Shown piece after piece: positions 1-4,899 of a DNA stretch of 36,048 nt (position 1 is its first letter; every line of letters starts with the position of its first letter). The position numbers and the translations under genes are program-made. The DNA comes from CAZMUN01 sp964569815 (GTDB lineage: Archaea; Iainarchaeota; Iainarchaeia; Iainarchaeales; GCA-2688035). The stretch is from contig CAZMUN010000008.1 in the NCBI GenBank assembly GCA_964569815.1, forward strand, positions 1-36,048. Direction: 5' to 3'. Below the pieces are notes generated by a model. The model ran no database searches. It was not told the origin of the DNA and saw nothing but the letters and a program-made list of their open reading frames with translations.

Positions 1-99
1 GCAGAACAATAAAAATCTGGCTATATATAAACTGCCAAGGATTTCTACAGTGAACCTGAATGCATAACTTATAAAAACCTGAAAGCTCTATTGGATACA

Positions 100-140
100 A
101 AGCGTTCATGTTATCACCTCGATAGGATGAACGCTTTTTT
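100..140 (+). terminator. Hairpin followed by a T run
   Basis: AAGCGTTCAT (100-109) pairs perfectly with ATGAACGCTT (127-136). TATC (112-115) can pair with GATA (121-124), extending the stem past one mismatch to a 5-base loop. T135-T140 follow. The shape is that of an intrinsic terminator for a plus-strand transcript entering from the left. Archaeal terminators usually need only the T tract, so the hairpin may have another role. Confidence 0.4.
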
Positions 141-151
141 CATTTATAAAT

Positions 152-190
152 CATTTCTACAGAGCCCAAAAGCTAAGCGGTGTAGAAATG
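152..190. repeat. Inverted repeat enclosing a repeat copy
   Basis: CATTTCTACA (152-161) and TGTAGAAATG (181-190) are perfect reverse complements around a 19-base loop. The loop holds most of the first copy of the 24-base direct repeat. No T run follows, so this does not look like a terminator. It could be a protein-binding site or a structured leader element. Confidence 0.45.
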
Positions 191-291
191 CTCAAAACCA
201 AATTTTCAAAGGCCTTTAATTGGCGATTTGACTAATTCTACAAGCCTCAAAAGGCCTTTATAAAGACTTTCTGCAGAACCCAAAAGCTAAG
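154..291. repeat. 24-base direct repeat pair, about 114 bases apart
   Basis: Positions 154-177 and 268-291 match at 22 of 24 bases; both end in CCCAAAAGCTAAG. A related TTCTACAAGCCTCAAAAG string lies at 237-253, and a partial copy (TTTCTACAG then AACC) lies at 42-56. Spacing of about 110 to 114 bases between the three main copies suggests a worn tandem duplication or a set of binding sites ahead of the methyltransferase gene. Confidence 0.5.
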
Positions 292-293
292 GG

Positions 294-300
294 TTAAATT
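294..300 (+). promoter_or_regulatory. TATA-like box of the methyltransferase gene
   Basis: TTAAATT is centred about 26 bases before the ATG at 323. This is the spacing expected of an archaeal TATA box serving a leaderless or near-leaderless transcript. GGG before it and CCCC after it make a short palindrome. Confidence 0.4.
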
Positions 301-322
301 CCCCAGCCTGCACAATTCTTTT

Positions 323-1102
323 ATGCCCTCAAAAAAGCTCCCAAAGCCAAAGGGCCCAGCATACTTTGTTGACCGCGTAAGAAACGCTGCAAGAAAAAAA
401 CGCAAAGAATGGCGCGAAACAAAAGACAAGCTTGAATGGTATTCTCATAGAGACTTTCCAACAAAGAGAACCAGGTGGGAAAGCCAGCGTTCCTACACAA
501 AACACTACAACCCCTACTTTGGGCCCGCACTGGCAAAATTCCTGGGAAAAAGCCCTTCCACAAGCCTTGCAGACTGCATTGCTTCAATCCACAAAGGCAA
601 AGGCCCTATCCGAATCCTTGACGACGGAGCAGGAAAGGGACTGGCTTTGGCATCCCTAAAGAAAAAACTCTCCCAAAAAGGCATTCAGACAGAAACAACC
701 GCCTTAACCTTTGAATCCGATCCAGGGCTGGAAGCAAGGCAACGCAAGGGCCGAATAGACAGGATTGTGCAAGGCCGAGCTGAATTCTTTGCTCCAGAAA
801 AGCCGGTTGACGCAATAATCTCCCTCTACGGCTCAATTTGGTATGCCCCCAAATCCTCAATGAAGGACCATTTCCTCAAGTTTGCTTTTTCGCTAAAAAA
901 GGGCGGGGTAATACTGGTTGGGTTTGACCCAATATTCAATTTTAAGCCTACGGCAAGGCTCCGCGGCAACCCTGAAAAGATAGTGCAAGGCATTGTAAAG
1001 GCCTTGGAAAAACGCGGCTTCAAAGCAAAAGTTTTCAAAAGACCTGAATCGCTTTTTAAAGAAAACCTCCCCCACCAAATACTTATAATTCAAAGAAAGT
1101 GA
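323..1102 (+). CDS. Class I SAM-dependent methyltransferase-like protein
   Basis: A 259-residue protein. Residues 98-106 (ILDDGAGKG) resemble methyltransferase motif I, the glycine-rich SAM-binding loop, preceded by a hydrophobic strand. Strand-like segments follow (AIISLYGSIWY around 165-175, then GGVILVGFDP near 200), as expected of a Rossmann-like methyltransferase core. The first 60 residues are very rich in Lys, Arg and Trp and could bind nucleic acid. The substrate cannot be told from the sequence. The start ATG has a TATA-like box 26 bases upstream. The stop overlaps the start of the next gene by four bases (GTGA), so the two are probably cotranscribed. The family call is reasonable; the substrate is open. 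Confidence 0.7.
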   Translation: MPSKKLPKPKGPAYFVDRVRNAARKKRKEWRETKDKLEWYSHRDFPTKRTRWESQRSYTKHYNPYFGPALAKFLGKSPSTSLADCIASIHKGKGPIRILDDGAGKGLALASLKKKLSQKGIQTETTALTFESDPGLEARQRKGRIDRIVQGRAEFFAPEKPVDAIISLYGSIWYAPKSSMKDHFLKFAFSLKKGGVILVGFDPIFNFKPTARLRGNPEKIVQGIVKALEKRGFKAKVFKRPESLFKENLPHQILIIQRK

Positions 1103-1416
1103 CTTTTGTGGCTGGAAAGAAAAGAAAAGGCCCAGTTAAAAGGCTCAAAGCCTGGCTGGCCTTCAGGCAGGATTCCGCCTTTGTAAGGCAAGGCATTAAA
1201 AACGCGAAAAGGTCGCTTAGAAAAGCCAACAAAAGGCTGTTTGAACTGCATGACCAAATAAAAAAAATGGAGCAAAAGCATCGGCTTCTTGACCCAAAAT
1301 TGAAACGCCTACGCAGCCAAAGGCTTGAAGCAATGCGCCAAGTAAAAGACCTGGAAAAAGACATCACTGTTTTTGAAAAACAGGTGGAAAGCATAAGAAA
1401 ACAGCACAGACGCTAA
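1099..1416 (+). CDS. Small basic coiled-coil protein
   Basis: A 105-residue protein starting at a GTG that overlaps the stop of the upstream methyltransferase gene (GTGA). A second in-frame GTG lies three codons later. The protein is strongly basic. From about residue 30 to the end it reads as one long amphipathic helix with regular Leu/Ile/Val spacing, typical of a coiled coil. No enzymatic motif is visible and I do not recognise a family. The overlap suggests translational coupling and possibly a physical link to the methyltransferase. It could be a nucleic-acid-binding partner, but that is inference. Confidence 0.6.
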   Translation: MTFVAGKKRKGPVKRLKAWLAFRQDSAFVRQGIKNAKRSLRKANKRLFELHDQIKKMEQKHRLLDPKLKRLRSQRLEAMRQVKDLEKDITVFEKQVESIRKQHRR

Positions 1417-1786
1417 AAAAAAAGCCAAACTGCTACATAACACAGTCCTCTCTGCCTCAGGCCACATACCCCTATTTCCTAATTCTCACGCCATTTTCTC
1501 TTTCCATTTCAAACCACCCAAAACTCGGTTTGAGAAACAAACCGAGATGGCCTAAAACCACGCGTTTCGCCGTTTGGGTGCCTTTTACGTAGTTTTAGCT
1601 TCCAAAACTGCTTAAAAACACCCCTTGATATTCGGTATAACCATGATTATACGGCGTTTCTACCTCTAGAACTTTTCAAAAAACACAATTTTTTAGCCTG
1701 AAAAATGCGAGTAGTGGAAGTATGGGCTGCGTAGAATTAGTCAAAATATGGCGCGAACAAAAACCTGTTATGTATAAGTTACTTGC
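1417..1786. other. 370-base gene-free stretch with two hairpins
   Basis: No plausible coding frame. It contains a perfect 9-base stem with a 5-base loop (1524-1546), a 6-base stem with a 6-base loop (1635-1652), and a 15-base sequence at 1731-1745 that is the exact reverse complement of 227-241. GTTATGTATAAG at 1767-1778 recurs at 4296-4307. The stretch lies between converging genes and is longer than most spacers in this window, so an unannotated RNA is possible. No box C/D, RNase P or SRP hallmarks were seen. Confidence 0.5.
1524..1546. repeat. Perfect 9-base-stem hairpin
   Basis: CTCGGTTTG (1524-1532) and CAAACCGAG (1538-1546) pair around the loop AGAAA. On the minus strand the hairpin is followed by TTTT, so it might end the leftward transcript of the gene at 1787-2155, although it lies 240 bases beyond that stop. 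On the plus strand no T run follows. Confidence 0.5.
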
Positions 1787-2155
1787 TTAGTTGGTGTTGA
1801 ACCTGTCAAAAAAGGCTTTTGCCCTGGAGATTACTTCCTGCGCCTGCCTTGCAGAAACCCGTCCCTTGCGCAATTCTCCAATGTCCCTGCCAAACTCCTT
1901 TCTGTACAATTCAATATGCTGTGGGTTCACGCCCTTGAAAATCCGGCCGGCCTCAGGGCTCCTTATAACAGCATAGGCCTGGCTTGCAAGCCTTAAAGCC
2001 CGCTCTTTTGCAGCCTTAATTTCTTCCCTTGAAAGACTTTTTTTCCCAACAGGCTTTTTTTGCCCCCTTTTTACTTTTCCAAAAGGCAGCATGGGCTGTT
2101 CCATTCCTCTCTTTTTTGCCCTTCTTTTCATATTAAAATTAGGTTTTGGGAGCAT
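1787..2155 (-). CDS. Small basic hypothetical protein
   Basis: A 122-residue protein. The first 50 residues are dominated by Lys, Arg, Gly and Pro and look disordered. The remaining 70 look helical (SREEIKAAKERALRLASQAY and later EVISRAKAFFDRF) and form a probable small helical bundle. No known motif is visible. An internal ATG nine codons in is an alternative start. The gene lies 69 bases downstream of the phosphatase-like gene on the same strand, but that gap holds its own TATA-like string and a palindrome, so it may be transcribed separately. Confidence 0.55.
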   Translation of the reverse strand: MLPKPNFNMKRRAKKRGMEQPMLPFGKVKRGQKKPVGKKSLSREEIKAAKERALRLASQAYAVIRSPEAGRIFKGVNPQHIELYRKEFGRDIGELRKGRVSARQAQEVISRAKAFFDRFNTN

Positions 2156-2191
2156 TTATTTCTTCCTTTTTCAGCCACAAACAAGAATATA

Positions 2192-2214
2192 TTATGTAGC
2201 ATTAAACTACATAA
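2192..2214 (-). promoter_or_regulatory. Palindromic operator-like site before the 1787-2155 gene
   Basis: TTATGTAG (2192-2199) and CTACATAA (2207-2214) form a perfect 8-base inverted repeat with a 7-base AT-rich spacer. It lies directly upstream of a TATA-like string (about 2183-2192) placed near position -30 of the minus-strand ATG at 2155. The arrangement suits a dimeric regulator. A terminator hairpin for the upstream gene is the alternative. Confidence 0.4.
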
Positions 2215-2224
2215 CACCTTTTGT

Positions 2225-2908
2225 CTACCTGGACCTCTTTTTCCTTTGATGGTTGTGTGGCCTTATTCCTCGGTTTTGCTTTTTTCTGCCCTGTTTTCGG
2301 TTTTTCTTTTTTCTTTTTTTTGCCTGTTCTATTGCTCTTTCTTTTGCTTCAAAAATTTTGTATATGTCTAATCCGGTGTTTTTGAGGAATGAGGTTATAA
2401 TGGCTAGGTCTCTTGGGTTTAACCCTGATCTGATAAACAGGGTTTGAACCTCTTTGTGTGTCATGTTTGTGTTTTTTGCGAGATAGTATAGCACGTAAGC
2501 TGAGCTTGCGTGTTTTCCTGCAAAGCATTGTACTGCAATGTTTCCTTTGACTTGGCTTGCTTCCTTTGCAAACGACTCGTAGTTTCTGAAGCTTTCCGGG
2601 TTTCTTATCAGGGAGCTTACTCTTATTCCTTTTTTGGCGAGTTCTGCCGCAAAGTTTGGGTCAATGTGCCATATTCTGTGGAAGTCTGCAAGGCTTGTTG
2701 TTCCGCGTTTTGCTTCTGTTTCTAGTCCGGTGAATTCCTTGTTTCGCACTGGGTATAGGCAGAAGACTTCTTTTACCCCTCTTTGCTTTAGCCATTCCGC
2801 GGTTTCCGGGTCTCCTAATGGCAAGTCTTTTGTTCCGCCCATGAATATTTTTTGCCCGTGGCCTGCTTTTGTTGTGAATGGCAGCACCCTGAAATTTGTT
2901 GGCTTCAT
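2225..2908 (-). CDS. Dual-specificity phosphatase-like protein, catalytic Arg missing
   Basis: A 227-residue protein. Residues 127-136 (QCFAGKHASS) align with the HC(x5)R(S/T) loop of dual-specificity and tyrosine phosphatases: Cys128 and the Gly are kept, but the His before Cys is Gln and the essential Arg is Ala134. A helix (AYVLYYLAKN) follows, as in that fold. The last 35 residues are an extremely basic tail. The start overlaps the stop of the deacetylase gene by ATGA, so the two are translationally coupled. As a phosphatase it should be weak or dead; it may instead bind phosphate-bearing ligands. The fold assignment rests on one motif and the predicted secondary structure. Confidence 0.5.
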   Translation of the reverse strand: MKPTNFRVLPFTTKAGHGQKIFMGGTKDLPLGDPETAEWLKQRGVKEVFCLYPVRNKEFTGLETEAKRGTTSLADFHRIWHIDPNFAAELAKKGIRVSSLIRNPESFRNYESFAKEASQVKGNIAVQCFAGKHASSAYVLYYLAKNTNMTHKEVQTLFIRSGLNPRDLAIITSFLKNTGLDIYKIFEAKERAIEQAKKRKKKNRKQGRKKQNRGIRPHNHQRKKRSR

Positions 2909-3621
2909 TTTCTCCGCCTTTTGAGTTTTTTCATGTGCCCTTCCATTTTTGCGCGGGCGTTTTTTGCAAGTGTTCTAAGCTTGTATCTTAAATTTGTTCC
3001 TTTTTGGTATGGGCTTTGTATTGGCTCGAATTCGTATCCTTTTTGCCTTAGGCCTTGGGCTATTTGTGGGAGTGCTTTTAACAGGTTTAGCCCGCGAACG
3101 CCTGCTTGTGCTGCGTATTGTCCTGTTGCTCCGTCGTGGAATAGTACTACGTCTCCTGGCTTGGTTTTTGCTATGATTTCTTTTGGGTTTAGTCTTTCTC
3201 CGTTGGCTGCTTTTTTCCAGTCCAGTGTGTCGTGGCTCCAGTCCACGTGCCTTAGCTTTGTTTTTTCTTTTAGTGTTTTTTTGAGTATTTCTCTTGCTTC
3301 TGGTGTAAGTCTTCCATATGCTGCTCTGTAGACTTTTGGCACTTTTCTGGTTATTTTTGCTATCAGGTATGCTGTTGTCCTTATTTCCCTGATTGCTTCT
3401 TTCAGGCTTGCTTTTGGAAGGTGCGTGTGTTCGTAGCCGTGGACTCCGATTTCGTGCCCTAGTTCTGATACTCGTTTTGCTGCGCCTGGCTTTGCCTCTA
3501 CTTTGCTTCCGAGCATGAAGAAGGTTGCTTTTATGCCCAGCTTGTTTAATAGTTCTGCTATTTCCACTGTTTTTGGGCCTGGGCCGTCGTCGAATGTTAG
3601 GAAGACTTTTTTTGGGGCCAT
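2905..3621 (-). CDS. Polysaccharide deacetylase (NodB/CE4 fold)
   Basis: A 238-residue protein with the five NodB motifs in order: LTFDDGP (Asp11 and Asp12), HGYEHTH (metal ligands His61 and His65 with Asp12), the RAAYG stretch, DWSHDTLDW, and VVLFHDG. CE4 enzymes remove N- or O-acetyl groups from amino sugars in chitin, peptidoglycan or related glycans using a divalent metal. There is no signal peptide, so the substrate may be a cytosolic precursor or the export route is unusual. The basic C-terminal tail (KKLKRRRK) resembles those of its neighbours. It is the first gene of a two-gene unit and shares a 57-base promoter region with the divergent gene at 3679. Confidence 0.85.
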   Translation of the reverse strand: MAPKKVFLTFDDGPGPKTVEIAELLNKLGIKATFFMLGSKVEAKPGAAKRVSELGHEIGVHGYEHTHLPKASLKEAIREIRTTAYLIAKITRKVPKVYRAAYGRLTPEAREILKKTLKEKTKLRHVDWSHDTLDWKKAANGERLNPKEIIAKTKPGDVVLFHDGATGQYAAQAGVRGLNLLKALPQIAQGLRQKGYEFEPIQSPYQKGTNLRYKLRTLAKNARAKMEGHMKKLKRRRK

Positions 3622-3639
3622 TCTGTACTTATTTGTGGT

Positions 3640-3656
3640 TTAGATATAATTTAATA
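3640..3656. promoter_or_regulatory. Shared divergent TATA region
   Basis: The AT-rich string TATAATTTAATAC (3644-3656) is centred about 28 bases before the plus-strand ATG at 3679. The overlapping string read on the minus strand (about 3640-3647) lies about 23 bases before the minus-strand ATG at 3621. The deacetylase and the NlpC/P60-like gene therefore probably fire from overlapping promoters and may be regulated together. Confidence 0.4.
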
Positions 3657-3678
3657 CTTCTTTTTCCCCTTTTTTGTT

Positions 3679-4296
3679 ATGGCTAGGGAACCAAAGTCAA
3701 GGCTTGCTAAAAGGGTTGCTGAAGAGCTTGGGCATACTGCTAGGCGTTTTCATCCCAAGTACAGGCGTTTTTGGGCCAAAAAGCCGAGGCCTGTTTCTGT
3801 TTCAGAGTTGCAGCCTGGAGATGTTCTTTTTTTTTATTCCCGGAATCCGAGCATCAGGGGCCGTTTTTTTGGCTTGGTTACAGGCTGCCCTTTTTTTCAT
3901 GCCGCAATTTATGCTGGCAAAGGAAAGCTTGCAAACATGTCTTTTGGAAAGGTTGAGATAAGGCCTGCTGCTGAGGTCATTAGGGGCCAGGTTGAGCGCG
4001 GCCTGCCTCCATATGTTTTCAGGGCCAAGCTTTCTGGCAAGCAGAAGCAGGTTGTTGCTAGGCAGGCTTTGTCTTTGGAGGGCGTTCCCTTTACCCGTCA
4101 ATTAAACAAGGTCATCAAATGCTGGGAGATGCTTGGAATAAAGGTTTCCAAGCCAAAGAAGCCTGGCTTGATTTGCACTACCCTTGTTTCAGAGGCCCTT
4201 TCCAAGGCTGGGGTAGAGCTTGTTTCAGGCGTTCACCCAAAGAGGGTTGGGTTGTCGCATTTGATGGAGAGTAAAAGGCTTGAGCCAATAAATTAG
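3679..4296 (+). CDS. Permuted NlpC/P60 (YiiX/YebB-like) papain-fold hydrolase
   Basis: A 205-residue protein. Residues 46-80 carry PGDVLFF and, after a loop, FFHAAIYAG with His74. Later comes GLICTTLVSEAL with Cys166. A His-containing strand before the Cys-containing helix is the order seen in circularly permuted NlpC/P60 proteins (YiiX/YebB, LRAT-like group). Members are cysteine peptidases, amidases or acyltransferases acting on peptidoglycan peptides or lipids. The N-terminus is basic with no clear signal peptide. The gene diverges from a polysaccharide deacetylase, which suggests a joint role in remodelling cell-wall-like polymers, its own or a host's or prey's; that is inference. Confidence 0.65.
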   Translation: MAREPKSRLAKRVAEELGHTARRFHPKYRRFWAKKPRPVSVSELQPGDVLFFYSRNPSIRGRFFGLVTGCPFFHAAIYAGKGKLANMSFGKVEIRPAAEVIRGQVERGLPPYVFRAKLSGKQKQVVARQALSLEGVPFTRQLNKVIKCWEMLGIKVSKPKKPGLICTTLVSEALSKAGVELVSGVHPKRVGLSHLMESKRLEPIN

Positions 4297-4310
4297 TTAT
4301 GTATAAGAAA

Positions 4311-4808
4311 TCAGTTTTTTTTCTTGTTTTTGCCTTTTTTCTTCTCTCTTTTTGGCCTTCCGCCTTTTTTTCCTGAGGCCCTTTGGGCTTTTGCCGCGCT
4401 TCTCCTTGACTGCATTGTTCCTGTCCTGTGGCTTTCTCTTGTCCCGCCACTGCTTCCCCCGCGGCCTTTTCTGCTTTTTGAAACCCTTTTTACCACAAGC
4501 TTTTCGCCGGTTGCGATTTTTCTTGTTTCTGCCGGAACCCAGCGCCTGTTCCAATAACCGCCCTCGTAATGGCCAGGGGTTGCCTGTTCTGTTCTGAAAT
4601 GGGTTTGCCTTGCCTTTACAGTGTACCTGCTTGGCTTTGATACAACGTCGCTCAGCCTTGGGATTTTGTGGCCTACTGCCCTTTCAAGTGCAGCGTGCTG
4701 TTTTCTTCTCTGCCTTTTTGTTGGCGAAAGCCTTTTCTTTCCAAGAAGCTTTAAGGCTTGTTTTTTTGCAGCTGGTTTTTTGGAGCGGGGCTTTTGTCTT
4801 TTTGGCAT
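4311..4808 (-). CDS. Very basic hypothetical protein
   Basis: A 165-residue protein dominated by Lys and Arg at both ends, with a less biased middle (about 60-115, including HYEGGYWNRRWVPAET). The C-terminal 50 residues are Lys, Arg, Gly and Ser and look disordered. It resembles nucleic-acid-binding or ribosome-associated basic proteins, but no family is recognised. Two other frames over the same bases are also open and basic; this frame is preferred because it has an ATG at 4808 with an AT-rich box about 30 bases upstream and fills the gap to the divergent gene. Real coding is likely but not certain. Confidence 0.5.
   Translation of the reverse strand: MPKRQKPRSKKPAAKKQALKLLGKKRLSPTKRQRRKQHAALERAVGHKIPRLSDVVSKPSRYTVKARQTHFRTEQATPGHYEGGYWNRRWVPAETRKIATGEKLVVKRVSKSRKGRGGSSGGTRESHRTGTMQSRRSAAKAQRASGKKGGRPKREKKKGKNKKKN
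4313..4322 (+). terminator. T tract after the NlpC/P60-like gene
   Basis: Eight consecutive T residues begin 18 bases after the stop codon at 4296 on the plus strand. A T tract without a hairpin is enough for archaeal termination. The tract is also the lysine-coding end of the converging minus-strand gene, so its run of T partly reflects coding. Confidence 0.3.
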
Positions 4809-4867
4809 CCGGTAATTCTTATTGCTTCCCGGGTTTTTAATTCTTCCTTTTTAGTTTGCCTGCAAAC

Positions 4868-4878
4868 TTTAAATATAG
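4868..4878 (+). promoter_or_regulatory. TATA box of the Cys-rich surface protein gene
   Basis: TTTAAATATAG is centred about 27 bases before the ATG at 4900, the canonical archaeal spacing for a leaderless transcript. No Shine-Dalgarno sequence precedes the ATG, which agrees. Confidence 0.55.
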
Positions 4879-4899
4879 AGCCTGCATTATATATCCGTT

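Larger units (their letters stand above)
1..322. other. Gene-free leader with repeats and hairpins
   Basis: No coding frame here looks real. The stretch is full of short repeats: two near-identical 24-base copies (154-177 and 268-291, two mismatches), a partial copy at 42-56, and a paired AAAGGCCTTTA motif (about 208-218 and 250-260). Two hairpins with perfect 10-base stems lie at 100-136 and 152-190. A TATA-like string sits at 22-30, but no gene follows it at a suitable distance. The right end holds the likely promoter of the methyltransferase gene. The left neighbour is outside the window, so part of this may be its downstream region. Confidence 0.6.

Noticed and set aside
227..1745. Insertion sequence
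   Set aside because: The flanking 15-base inverted repeat is intriguing, but there is no transposase and no target duplication was seen; it is kept only as a weak finding.
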